NCBI GenBank assembly: GCA_934590165.1 | Contig: CAKTOO010000001.1 | Coordinates: forward strand, 62,001-126,000 | Origin: an uncultured Dysosmobacter sp. | GTDB lineage: Bacteria; Bacillota; Clostridia; Oscillospirales; Oscillospiraceae | Length of the DNA: 64,000 nt | Direction of reading: 5' to 3' | In this document: positions 6,500-15,398 of the stretch, one piece after another | Layout: each line of letters begins with the position of its first letter | How positions within the stretch are numbered: position 1 is the first letter of the stretch | The notes under the pieces: model-generated | The model's database searches: none | What the model saw: only the letters and a program-made list of their open reading frames with translations | Told to the model about the DNA's origin: nothing | Translations under genes and position numbers: made by a program

Positions 6500-9127
6500 A
6501 TGAGCAAAAAGTATTGTTACCTGTTCACCGAGGGCAATGCCAACATGCGCGAGCTCCTGGGCGGCAAGGGCGCCAACCTGGCCGAGATGACCAACATCGG
6601 CCTGCCGGTGCCCCAGGGCTTCACCATCACGACCGAGGCCTGCACCCAGTATTATGAGGACGGCAAGCAGATCAATCCCGAGATCATGGCCGAGATCATG
6701 GACTACATCGAGAAGATGGAGACCATCACTGGCAAGAAGTTCGGCGACATGGAGAACCCCCTGCTGGTCTCCGTCCGTTCCGGCGCCCGGGCCTCCATGC
6801 CCGGCATGATGGACACCATCCTGAACCTGGGTCTCAACGAGACCGTGGTGGAGGTGCTGGCCAAGAAGTCCGGCAACCCCCGCTGGGCTTGGGACTGCTA
6901 TCGCCGCTTCATCCAGATGTACTCCGACGTTGTCATGGAAGTGGGCAAGAAATACTTTGAACAGCTCATTGACAAAATGAAGGCCGACCGCGGCGTCACC
7001 CAGGACGTTGAGCTGACCGCCGAGGACCTGAAGGAGCTGGCCAGCCAGTTCAAGGCCGAGTATAAGGCCAAGATCGGCGAGGAGTTCCCCACCGATCCCA
7101 AGGAGCAGCTGATGGGCGCCATCAAGGCCGTGTTCCGTTCCTGGGACAACCCCCGTGCCAATGTCTATCGCCGCGACAACGACATCCCCTATTCCTGGGG
7201 CACCGCCGTCAACGTCCAGTCCATGGCCTTCGGCAACATGGGCGACGACTGCGGCACCGGCGTGGCTTTCACCCGCAACCCCGCCACCGGCGAGAAGAAG
7301 CTGTTCGGTGAGTTCCTGACCAACGCCCAGGGCGAGGACGTCGTTGCCGGCGTCCGCACTCCCATGCCCATCGCCGAGATGGCTGAGAAGTTCCCCGAGG
7401 CTTTCGCCCAGTTCGAGGGCGTGTGCAAGACTCTGGAGAACCACTATCACGACATGCAGGATATGGAGTTCACCGTGGAGCACGGCAAGCTGTATATGCT
7501 GCAGACCCGCAACGGCAAGCGCACCCCCGCCGCCGCTTTGAAGATCGCCTGCGACCTGGTGGACGAGGGCATGATCGACGAGAAGCAGGCCGTGGCCATG
7601 ATCGAGCCCCGCTCTCTGGACACCCTGCTGCATCCCCAGTTCGACGCCGAGGCCCTGAAGAAGGCCGCCGTCATCGGCAAGGCTCTGGGCGCCTCCCCCG
7701 GTGCCGCCTCCGGCAAGATCGTCTTCTCCGCCGAGGACGCCAAGGAGTGGGCCGCCCGCGGTGAAAAGGTGGTCCTGGTCCGTCTGGAGACCTCTCCCGA
7801 GGACATTGAGGGCATGAAGGCCGCCCAGGGCATCCTGACCGTCCGCGGCGGCATGACCTCCCACGCTGCCGTCGTGGCACGCGGCATGGGCAAGTGCTGC
7901 GTCTCCGGCTGCGGCGACATCAAGATGGACGAGGAGAACAAGCAGTTCGAGCTGGCCGGCAAGACCTACCGCGAGGGCGACTGGATCTCCCTGAACGGCT
8001 CCACCGGCAACATCTATGACGGCGCCATCCCCACCGTGGACGCCACTATCGGCGGCGAGTTCGGCCGCGTCATGGGCTGGGCTGACAAGTATCGCCGTCT
8101 GGCCGTCCGCACCAACGCCGATACGCCTCACGACGCCGCCCAGGCCCGGAAGTTCGGCGCCCAGGGCATCGGCCTGACCCGTACCGAGCACATGTTCTTC
8201 GACGAGGACCGCATCCCCGCCATCCGCCGCATGATCTGCTCCGACACTGTGGAGCAGCGCGAGGCCGCTCTGGCCGTGCTGGAGCCCATGCAGCAGGGCG
8301 ACTTCGAGGGCATCTACGAGGCCATGGAGGGCTGCCCCGTCACCATCCGCTTCCTGGATCCCCCCCTGCACGAGTTCGTTCCCACGGAGGAGGCCGACAT
8401 TGAGAAACTGGCTGCCGACATGGGCAAGACCGTTGCCGAGATCAAGAACATCATCGCTTCCCTGCATGAGTTCAACCCCATGATGGGCCACCGCGGCTGC
8501 CGTCTGGCCGTCACCTATCCCGAGATCGCCGCCATGCAGACCCGCGCTGTCATCAAGGCCGCTCTGGCTGTCCAGGCCCGTCATCCCGAGTGGACCATGG
8601 TCCCCGAGATCATGATCCCCCTGGTGGGCGAGGTCAAGGAGCTGAAGTACGTCAAGAGCGTGGTCGTCGAGACCGCTGACGCCATCATCAAGGAGGCCGG
8701 CTCCGACATGAAGTACCTGGTGGGTACCATGATCGAGATTCCCCGCGCCGCCCTGACCGCCGACGAGATTGCCAAGGAAGCCGACTTCTTCTCCTTCGGC
8801 ACCAACGACCTGACCCAGATGACCTTCGGCTTCTCCCGCGATGACGCCGGCAAGTTCCTGGACGCTTACTACGACAAGAAGATCTACGAGAATGATCCCT
8901 TCGCCAAGCTGGACCAGAAGGGCGTTGGCAAGCTGGTGGACATGGCCGCTAAGATGGGCCGCGCCACCAATCCCAACATCCACCTGGGCATCTGCGGCGA
9001 GCACGGCGGCGACCCCTCCTCCGTGGAGTTCTGCCACCGCGTGGGCCTGGACTATGTGTCCTGCTCTCCCTTCCGCGTGCCCATCGCCCGTTTGGCTGCC
9101 GCTCAGGCTGCGATAAAGGAGATGTAA
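6500..9127 (+). CDS. ppdK: Pyruvate, phosphate dikinase
   Basis: 875 residues, matching the usual 874 or so. Interconverts pyruvate, ATP and Pi with PEP, AMP and PPi; in anaerobes it supports PPi-linked glycolysis or gluconeogenesis. The phosphohistidine motif GGMTSHAAVVARG places the catalytic His at 455, the PEP site includes GHRGCR and GTNDLTQM, and ICGEHGGDP carries the catalytic Cys near 832. Start ATG at 6500 is chosen over upstream frames because GGAGG lies 7 bases before it. Codon use is biased to C-ending codons compared with neighbours, suggesting high expression. Single-gene unit between promoter and terminator. Confidence 0.97.
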   Translation: MSKKYCYLFTEGNANMRELLGGKGANLAEMTNIGLPVPQGFTITTEACTQYYEDGKQINPEIMAEIMDYIEKMETITGKKFGDMENPLLVSVRSGARASMPGMMDTILNLGLNETVVEVLAKKSGNPRWAWDCYRRFIQMYSDVVMEVGKKYFEQLIDKMKADRGVTQDVELTAEDLKELASQFKAEYKAKIGEEFPTDPKEQLMGAIKAVFRSWDNPRANVYRRDNDIPYSWGTAVNVQSMAFGNMGDDCGTGVAFTRNPATGEKKLFGEFLTNAQGEDVVAGVRTPMPIAEMAEKFPEAFAQFEGVCKTLENHYHDMQDMEFTVEHGKLYMLQTRNGKRTPAAALKIACDLVDEGMIDEKQAVAMIEPRSLDTLLHPQFDAEALKKAAVIGKALGASPGAASGKIVFSAEDAKEWAARGEKVVLVRLETSPEDIEGMKAAQGILTVRGGMTSHAAVVARGMGKCCVSGCGDIKMDEENKQFELAGKTYREGDWISLNGSTGNIYDGAIPTVDATIGGEFGRVMGWADKYRRLAVRTNADTPHDAAQARKFGAQGIGLTRTEHMFFDEDRIPAIRRMICSDTVEQREAALAVLEPMQQGDFEGIYEAMEGCPVTIRFLDPPLHEFVPTEEADIEKLAADMGKTVAEIKNIIASLHEFNPMMGHRGCRLAVTYPEIAAMQTRAVIKAALAVQARHPEWTMVPEIMIPLVGEVKELKYVKSVVVETADAIIKEAGSDMKYLVGTMIEIPRAALTADEIAKEADFFSFGTNDLTQMTFGFSRDDAGKFLDAYYDKKIYENDPFAKLDQKGVGKLVDMAAKMGRATNPNIHLGICGEHGGDPSSVEFCHRVGLDYVSCSPFRVPIARLAAAQAAIKEM

Positions 9128-9150
9128 GCACTCCTTTCCCCCATTGTCAA

Positions 9151-9185
9151 AACAGGGTGTGCCGAACCGGCACACCCTGTTTTTA
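9151..9185 (+). terminator. Terminator of ppdK
   Basis: AACAGGGTGTGCC-gaac-GGCACACCCTGTT stem followed by TTTTT. Confidence 0.92.
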
Positions 9186-9190
9186 TGCAG

Positions 9191-9221
9191 AAAAGCCGCA
9201 TGGCCTGGCCATGCGGCTTTT
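9191..9221. terminator. Terminator of the leftward exporter-like gene
   Basis: AAAAGCCGCATGG-cctgg-CCATGCGGCTTTT, symmetrical, A-run and T-run on the two sides, so active in both directions. Sits right behind the ppdK terminator. Confidence 0.88.
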
Positions 9222-9232
9222 GGTTTCCCTGG

Positions 9233-9853
9233 TCACTCCGTGTCGCTGGAACGGTCCTCCCAGCAGTAGCTGAATCTGCTGTCCAGGCTCCACAGCTTTT
9301 CCAGCCACCGCTCCACCCGTTCCCGAGGGAAGTATTTATTGATGAGCAGGGCCACCACCACACCTACGCCGGTATCGAAAATACGGTTGAGGGCATAGCT
9401 GACATGGGTCTCCGGCGGGGTGTTGAACAGCAGGATGCACAGCACCACACCGCCGGGCTGCACGCCGCCCACCCAAAAGATCTGGCACAGGACGATGAGC
9501 AAAATGGTGCCGATAAATACCAGGGGTACCAGCAGCAGCGACCTGCCGCCCTCCGGATAGAAAATGAGATACACCCGGAACAGCGCCATGCCGATCACGC
9601 CGCCGATGATGGTGCCGAACAGGCGGTTGCCGCCGTTGAGCTTGGAGTGCTCCATATTGGCGCCCAGTCCGAAAATAGCGCCGATGCAGGCAAAGGCGGG
9701 GCTGCGGTCAAAAAAGAAATAGATCAGCGCACAGATGGCCGCCGCCGTGGCCGTCTTGATGGTCCTCATGCCGACCGTGGGCGGCCGGCGTTCCGGCTTG
9801 GGTGCGTTTGTCTCCGCCGCGGGCGGCGTACTGGGGGTGGTGTTGGTCTCCAT
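9233..9853 (-). CDS. Aromatic acid exporter/FUSC-like membrane protein
   Basis: 206 residues from ATG 9853, chosen for GGGAGA upstream; a longer frame exists but lacks a ribosome site. After a Pro/Thr-rich cytosolic start come about five or six hydrophobic segments, with RTIKTATAAAICALIYFFF followed by GANMEHSKLNGGNRLFGTII, typical of the N-terminal membrane half of the aromatic-acid-exporter (ArAE)/FUSC family. The usual long cytosolic C-terminal domain is missing, which is a known short form. Substrate unknown. Monocistronic. Confidence 0.75.
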   Translation of the reverse strand: METNTTPSTPPAAETNAPKPERRPPTVGMRTIKTATAAAICALIYFFFDRSPAFACIGAIFGLGANMEHSKLNGGNRLFGTIIGGVIGMALFRVYLIFYPEGGRSLLLVPLVFIGTILLIVLCQIFWVGGVQPGGVVLCILLFNTPPETHVSYALNRIFDTGVGVVVALLINKYFPRERVERWLEKLWSLDSRFSYCWEDRSSDTE

Positions 9854-9986
9854 GGCTGCTGTCTCCCAAATTGTATGATTTTTGCAAAATCCTATTTGCA
9901 TAAAATATTATAACACGCTACGCAAATTTTCGAACGCAAACCTTGCTGAAATTTTAACAATTTTTGCAGTTCTCTCTTGTGATATC

Positions 9987-10031
9987 TGCAAAAAGCACCT
10001 CTGTTCCCGTGGAACAGAGGTGCTTTTTGCA
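9987..10031. terminator. Terminator of the carA-carB operon
   Basis: A perfect 21-bp stem with a 3-base loop, rich in A on the left arm and T on the right; immediately downstream of the leftward carB-dapF stop. Confidence 0.9.
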
Positions 10032-10038
10032 AGTTTTC

Positions 10039-13000
10039 TCAATATTCCGCTTCGCCGGTATAGACCAGCTTGGCGTCGCCGGTGAGTGTGACCCGCTCGT
10101 CGGTGTAATTGACCACCAAATCGCCGCCCCGGACGCGGACTGTAATGTCGCTGCCCTTGGCGCACAGGCCGTTGGCCACGGCGGCTACCACCGCCGCGCA
10201 GGCACCGGTGCCGCAGGCCATGGTCTCGCCGCTGCCCCGCTCCCAGACGCGCATTTTAATGGTGTTGTGGTTCACCACCCGGATAAACTCCGTGTTGATG
10301 CGCTCGGGGAAGTAAGGCGCGTGCTCAAAGCGGGGGCCGATGAAGTCAATGTCCACCGCGTCCACCCGGGGGCAGAACACCACACAGTGGGGGTTGCCCA
10401 TGTCCACGCAGGTGATGTTGTAGGGCCGGCCGCCGATGCGGACGGGATAGTCCACCACGGTCTTTTCGGGAATGGCGAACCGCAGGGCCGCCGTGTCCAG
10501 CGTGGCTATGCCCATGTCCACGCAGGCGGAGGTGACCTTGCCGTTGGTGGTGTACACCTGGACGGACTTGACGCCCTTGCCGGTCTCGATGGCCATTTCC
10601 TCCTTGTTCACGATGCCGTTGTCATAGAGGTACTTGCACATGCACCGCAGAGCGTTGCCGGCCATCATGCCCTCGCTGCCGTCGGCATTGAACATGCGCA
10701 TTTTCGCGTCGGCCTTGGTGGACTTCTCCATGAGGATGATGCCGTCGGCGCCGATGCCGTAGTGCCGGTCGCAGAAGGAGACGCACAGGGACTCCGGGCA
10801 GGTGATCTCCCCGTTGAAATTTTCCAGGAAGATATAGTCGTTGCCGCAGGTCTGCATCTTGGAAAAGCGGAGCTTCTGCCGCTGGGAACGCAGGTGGCAG
10901 ATGTCGATGAGCTCCGTGTTCTGCTGGTTGTAGCGGGAGGCCAGGATGTCCGTCAGGGCGTTGGCCGTGTCCAAAGAGGTCAGGCACGGGATGCCCAGCT
11001 GGACGCAGCGGTGGTTCAAATGGATGAAATCCCGGATATAGCTGGGCTCCGTGGAGCCGGTGAGGATGACATAGTCGATCTTCCCCTCCTCCAGCATCTG
11101 GAACACCTTGTTATCCTGGCCCAGCTTGCCCACGACCTCCACATCGGTGCCCAGGCGGGAGATCTCATTGGCGGTGCCCTCGGTGGCGTACAGCTTGAAG
11201 CCCATTTCGTCCAGCTTCCGGGCGATGTCCACGATCTCCGGCTGGTCCCGGTGGTTCACGGAGATGAGGACGCCGCCGTGGTGGGACTTCTCTACCTTGT
11301 AGCCGGCGGAGACCAGGCCCTTGAACAGGGCCTCCTGCATATTCTTGCCCAAGCCCAGCACCTCGCCGGTGGATTTCATCTCAGGAGACAAGGCGGCATT
11401 GGCGTCGGTGATCTTCTCAAAGGAGAACACAGGCACCTTTACAGCCACGTAGGGAGGCTGGCGGTACAGTCCGGTGCCGTAGCCCAGGGACTTCAGGGGC
11501 TGGCCCACCATGACCCGGGTGGCCAGGTCCACCATGGGCACGCCGGTGACCTTGGAAATGTACGGCACGGTGCGGCTGGCCCGGGGATTCACCTCGATGA
11601 CATACAGCTCACCCTGGTAGATGAGGTACTGGATGTTGATCAGGCCCTTTGTGCCCAAGGACAGCGCCAGCTTCTCGGAGCAGTCGATGATGACCTTCAG
11701 CATCTTGTCGCCGATGGAGAAGGGCGGGTACACGGCGATGGAGTCACCGGAGTGGACGCCGGTGCGCTCGATGTGCTGCATGACGCCGGGGATGAGGACG
11801 TCCTCGCCGTCGGAGATGACGTCCACCTCCAGCTCCTTGCCCATGAGGTACTGGTCCACCAGGACGGGGTTTTCGATCTTGCCGGAGAGGATGACCTCCA
11901 TGTAGGTGCGCACATCCTCGTCGTTGTGGGCGATGACCATATTCTGTCCGCCAATGACGTAGGAGGGACGCAGCAGCACGGGATAGCCCAGCTCATGGGC
12001 GGCGTCCAGGGCCCCCTGCATACCGGTGATGCCCATGCCGCGGGGGCGCTTGATGTGGAACCGCTCCAGCAGCTCATCGAACCGCTCCCGGTCCTCGGCC
12101 ATGTCGATGGACTCGGCGGAGGTGCCCAGGATGGGGATGCCATGGCTGTCCAGGTATTTGGTGAGCTTGATGGCCGTCTGGCCGCCGAAAGCCACCACCA
12201 CACCCACGGGCTTCTCCACATCGATGATGTGCATGACATCCTCGGGGAACAGAGGCTCGAAGTACAGCCGGTCGGCGGTATCGTAGTCGGTGGAGACGGT
12301 CTCGGGGTTGTTGTTGACGATGACCACATCGTAGCCCAGCTCCTTCAGCGTCCACACGCAGTGGACAGAGGAGTAGTCGAACTCAATGCCCTGACCGATG
12401 CGGATGGGACCGGAGCCCAGGACCATAATGACGGGCCGGCCGCTGCGGGGGAAGGTACGGGACTCGCAGAACTGGTCGAAGCTGGAGTAGAAGTAAGGGG
12501 TCTCGGCGTCGAATTCGGCGCCGCAGGTATCCACCATCTTGTAAGCGGCCTTCTTGGGCACCGCCGGCAGGCTGCCGGCGCCGGAGAGGCGCTTGAGGGT
12601 GTCGTCGGGGTAGCCCAGGCGCTTGCCGGTCTCATAGTGCTCGGCAGTGAGGCCGTCCTTTTCCAGGGCCTTTTCAAAATCCGCCATCTTCTTGAGCTTC
12701 GCCAGGAACCAGCGGTCGATGCGGGTGATGCCGAAGATCTCGTCCACGGAGACACCGGACTTCAGCGCCTCAAACACCGTGAACAGCCGGTGGTCATCCA
12801 CCCGGCGCAGCCGCTCCCAGATGGGGGCGTCATCATCGGGGTCCGGCTTGCGGTTCAGGCTGTCCAGGCCTACCTCGGCGCCCCGGACGGCCTTCATGAG
12901 GGCCATCTCAAAGCTGGGGCCGATTGCCATGACCTCGCCGGTAGCCTTCATTTGAGTGCCCAGGGTCCGGGAGGCATCGGCAAACTTGTCAAAGGGCCAC

Positions 13001-14076
13001 TTGGGCATCTTCACCACGATGTAGTCCAGGGTGGGTTCGAAGCAAGCGCAGGTCTTGCCGGTGATGTCGTTTTTGATCTCGTCCAGGGTATAGCCCAGGG
13101 CGATCTTGGTGGTGATCTTGGCAATGGGGTATCCGGTGGCCTTGGAGGCCAGGGCGGAGGAGCGGCTGACGCGGGGATTCACCTCGATGACCGCGTACTC
13201 AAAGGTTTCCGGATTCAGGGCCAGCTGGCAGTTGCAGCCGCCCACGATGCCCAAGTGGGTGATGATGTCCAGGGAGGCGGAGCGGAGCATCTGGAACTCC
13301 TTGTCCGCCAGGGTCTGGGTGGGGGCCACCACGATGGAGTCGCCGGTGTGGACGCCCACGGGATCAAAGTTTTCCATGGAGCAGACGGCAATGACGTTGC
13401 CCACACTGTCCCGCATGGTCTCAAACTCGATCTCTTTCCAGCCGAAAATAGCCTTTTCAATGAGGACCTGGGTAATGGGAGAGGCGTCCAGGCCCGTCTG
13501 GGCGATGATACGCAGTTCCTTGGCGTTCTTGGCCGCGCCGCCGCCAGCGCCGCCCAGGGTGAAGGCGGGGCGGACAATGACGGGATAGCCGATGCGGTCT
13601 GCCACGGCCAGGGCGTCCTCCACGGTCTCGGCAATGTCGGAGGCGATGACCGGCTGGCCGATCTCCGCCATGGCCTCCTTGAAGAGCTCCCGGTCCTCGG
13701 CCCTGGAAATGGCCTTGGCGTCGGTGCCCAGCAGGCGGACACCCTGGGCCTCCAAAAAGCCCTCCTTGTCCAGCTGCATGGCCAGGGTCAGGCCCGTCTG
13801 GCCGCCCAGGCCCGCCAGGATGGAGTCGGGCTTTTCCTTTTTGATAATGCGCTTGATGGTCTCCACCGTCAGGGGCTCCAGGTAGATCTCATCCGCCATG
13901 GCCTGGTCGGTCATGATGGTGGCGGGGTTGGAGTTGCACAGCACCACGTTGACGCCGGCCTCCTTCAGCACCCGGCAGGCCTGGGCGCCGGCATAGTCGA
14001 ATTCAGCGGCCTGGCCGATGACGATGGGGCCGGAGCCGATGACCAGGACTTTCTTGATGGAAGTATCGAGAGGCAT
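10039..14076 (-). CDS. carB: Carbamoyl-phosphate synthase large subunit fused to a DapF-like domain
   Basis: 1345 residues instead of about 1070. Residues 1-1065 are a complete CarB: two ATP-grasp halves (GSGPIVIGQAAEFDYAG and GSGPIRIGQGIEFDYSS mark their starts) and a C-terminal MGS-like allosteric region ending near SLDTANALTDILASRY. From about 1068 the same frame continues as diaminopimelate epimerase: LRFSKMQTCGNDYIFLENF, FNADGSEG, GNPHCVVF, ERGSGETMACGTGACAAV. No stop or frame break separates the two. The first catalytic Cys of DapF is replaced by Ala (codon 10660-10662); the second, in MACGTG, is present. Start ATG 14076 overlaps the carA TGA. Confidence 0.93.
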   Translation of the reverse strand: MPLDTSIKKVLVIGSGPIVIGQAAEFDYAGAQACRVLKEAGVNVVLCNSNPATIMTDQAMADEIYLEPLTVETIKRIIKKEKPDSILAGLGGQTGLTLAMQLDKEGFLEAQGVRLLGTDAKAISRAEDRELFKEAMAEIGQPVIASDIAETVEDALAVADRIGYPVIVRPAFTLGGAGGGAAKNAKELRIIAQTGLDASPITQVLIEKAIFGWKEIEFETMRDSVGNVIAVCSMENFDPVGVHTGDSIVVAPTQTLADKEFQMLRSASLDIITHLGIVGGCNCQLALNPETFEYAVIEVNPRVSRSSALASKATGYPIAKITTKIALGYTLDEIKNDITGKTCACFEPTLDYIVVKMPKWPFDKFADASRTLGTQMKATGEVMAIGPSFEMALMKAVRGAEVGLDSLNRKPDPDDDAPIWERLRRVDDHRLFTVFEALKSGVSVDEIFGITRIDRWFLAKLKKMADFEKALEKDGLTAEHYETGKRLGYPDDTLKRLSGAGSLPAVPKKAAYKMVDTCGAEFDAETPYFYSSFDQFCESRTFPRSGRPVIMVLGSGPIRIGQGIEFDYSSVHCVWTLKELGYDVVIVNNNPETVSTDYDTADRLYFEPLFPEDVMHIIDVEKPVGVVVAFGGQTAIKLTKYLDSHGIPILGTSAESIDMAEDRERFDELLERFHIKRPRGMGITGMQGALDAAHELGYPVLLRPSYVIGGQNMVIAHNDEDVRTYMEVILSGKIENPVLVDQYLMGKELEVDVISDGEDVLIPGVMQHIERTGVHSGDSIAVYPPFSIGDKMLKVIIDCSEKLALSLGTKGLINIQYLIYQGELYVIEVNPRASRTVPYISKVTGVPMVDLATRVMVGQPLKSLGYGTGLYRQPPYVAVKVPVFSFEKITDANAALSPEMKSTGEVLGLGKNMQEALFKGLVSAGYKVEKSHHGGVLISVNHRDQPEIVDIARKLDEMGFKLYATEGTANEISRLGTDVEVVGKLGQDNKVFQMLEEGKIDYVILTGSTEPSYIRDFIHLNHRCVQLGIPCLTSLDTANALTDILASRYNQQNTELIDICHLRSQRQKLRFSKMQTCGNDYIFLENFNGEITCPESLCVSFCDRHYGIGADGIILMEKSTKADAKMRMFNADGSEGMMAGNALRCMCKYLYDNGIVNKEEMAIETGKGVKSVQVYTTNGKVTSACVDMGIATLDTAALRFAIPEKTVVDYPVRIGGRPYNITCVDMGNPHCVVFCPRVDAVDIDFIGPRFEHAPYFPERINTEFIRVVNHNTIKMRVWERGSGETMACGTGACAAVVAAVANGLCAKGSDITVRVRGGDLVVNYTDERVTLTGDAKLVYTGEAEY

Positions 14077-15140
14077 CAGCACTCACCACCTTTCATGAGT
14101 TCCACAAAGCGGTCAAAGAGGAAGGACGTATCCTTGGGACCCGTGCAGGCCTCGGGGTGGAACTGCACGGTAAAGGCCTTCAGGCCGGGGTAGTCGATGC
14201 CCTCGCAGGTGCCGTCGTTGGCGTTGGCAAAGCGGAGGCGGCCGGTTTGGATGCTGTCGGAGTCCACGGCGTAACCGTGGTTCTGGCTGGTGATAAAGGT
14301 ACGGACGCCATTTACGTCCCGCACCGGCTGGTTCACGCCCCGGTGGCCGTACTTGAGCTTGTAGGTCTGGCCGCCGGCGGCCAAGGCCGTCAGCTGGTGG
14401 CCCAGGCAGATGCCGAACATGGGCACCTTCCCCAGGAGCTTTTGGATCTGGGCGATCTCAAAGACGTTCTCCGCCGGGTCGCCGGGGCCGTTGGAGAGCA
14501 TCACGCCGTCGGGGTCCGCCGCCAAAATTTCCTCGGCGGAGGTGGTGGCGGGCAGTACCGTCACCGTGCAGCCCCGCTTCTGGAGCTCCCGGATGATGTT
14601 GTGCTTGGCACCGTAGTCAAGGAGGGAGACGCGGAACCGCTCCTCCCCTGCCGCCGGGTGGACGGAGGGCACCTTGCAGGTGACGGCCTCCACCACGCCG
14701 GTGACGGCGTAGATGGCAACGGGCGTCAGGTCCGCGGGGACTTCATCGCAGATGGTGGCGTTCATGACACCGTGCTCCCGAATGATGCGGGTGAGCTCCC
14801 GGGTGTCCACGCCCCAGAGCCCCGGCACGCCCTGCTCCTTCAGGAAGGTATCCAGGTCGCAGTCCGTGCGGAAGTTGGATGGCGCGTCGCACCACTCCCG
14901 GACCACATAGCCCTTTACGCAGCAGGCCCCCTCGAAATCCTCCCGGATGATGCCGTAATTACCGATGAGGGGATAGGTCTGCATGACGATCTGCCCCGCG
15001 TAGCTGGGGTCCGTCAAGGTCTCGATATAGCCGCACATGCCAGTGGTAAACACCAGCTCTCCCACGGTGTCCGCCGGGGCGCCGAACCGAATGCCCTCGA
15101 ACACCCGGCCGTCCTGTAACACCAAATAGCCTTTTTCCAT
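14076..15140 (-). CDS. carA: Carbamoyl-phosphate synthase small subunit
   Basis: 354 residues. Glutamine amidotransferase subunit that feeds ammonia to CarB for carbamoyl phosphate (arginine and pyrimidine synthesis). The N-terminal CPSase domain has LVFTTGMCGYIETLTDPSYA; the C-terminal class I GATase domain has the nucleophile in MFGICLGHQ and the His in VQFHPEA. Start ATG 15140 is chosen because GGAGG precedes it; the ATG 12 bases upstream overlaps that site. Stop overlaps the carB start (TGATG), giving coupled 1:1 synthesis. Confidence 0.96.
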   Translation of the reverse strand: MEKGYLVLQDGRVFEGIRFGAPADTVGELVFTTGMCGYIETLTDPSYAGQIVMQTYPLIGNYGIIREDFEGACCVKGYVVREWCDAPSNFRTDCDLDTFLKEQGVPGLWGVDTRELTRIIREHGVMNATICDEVPADLTPVAIYAVTGVVEAVTCKVPSVHPAAGEERFRVSLLDYGAKHNIIRELQKRGCTVTVLPATTSAEEILAADPDGVMLSNGPGDPAENVFEIAQIQKLLGKVPMFGICLGHQLTALAAGGQTYKLKYGHRGVNQPVRDVNGVRTFITSQNHGYAVDSDSIQTGRLRFANANDGTCEGIDYPGLKAFTVQFHPEACTGPKDTSFLFDRFVELMKGGEC

Positions 15141-15193
15141 AACCGCCTCCATATTTTTGTCCGCACTTTATCGATTTTACTATATTTTATGAC

Positions 15194-15222
15194 ATTATGA
15201 TGGTTTTTTCCAGCCCAGTCAA
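15194..15222 (-). promoter_or_regulatory. Promoter of carA-carB
   Basis: Leftward -35 TTGACT at 15222-15217, a 17-nt spacer, and -10 CATAAT at 15199-15194. No PyrR-type attenuator or arginine box could be recognised in the short leader. Confidence 0.7.
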
Positions 15223-15337
15223 TGATTGAAGGCCATTTTTCCAGCTAGACTTTTCCGCGCAAAAGGGAACACTTTTTGTGCATTTCCGAAAAGGTTGACC
15301 TTTTTTCCACAATTTTTTCGTGAAAATCCGGTTTTTC

Positions 15338-15366
15338 TTGCAAGTGCCTCTTACCGCATATATAAT
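15338..15366 (+). promoter_or_regulatory. Promoter of the multi-PAS gene
   Basis: -35 TTGCAA at 15338-15343, a 17-nt spacer, and -10 TATAAT at 15361-15366. Confidence 0.7.
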
Positions 15367-15398
15367 AGAAGTGATTTTTTCTTTTGGGGGGGAGTTTT

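Noticed and set aside
6440..9175. Leftward open frame of about 900 codons opposite ppdK.
   Set aside because: Antisense shadow of a strongly codon-biased gene; ppdK is unambiguous in the other direction.
9964..14193. Very long rightward open frame (about 1400 codons) opposite carB.
   Set aside because: It is the GC-rich antisense shadow of carB-dapF and carA. Its translation is low-complexity Gly/Ala/His/Asp with no family match, and it has no ribosome site.
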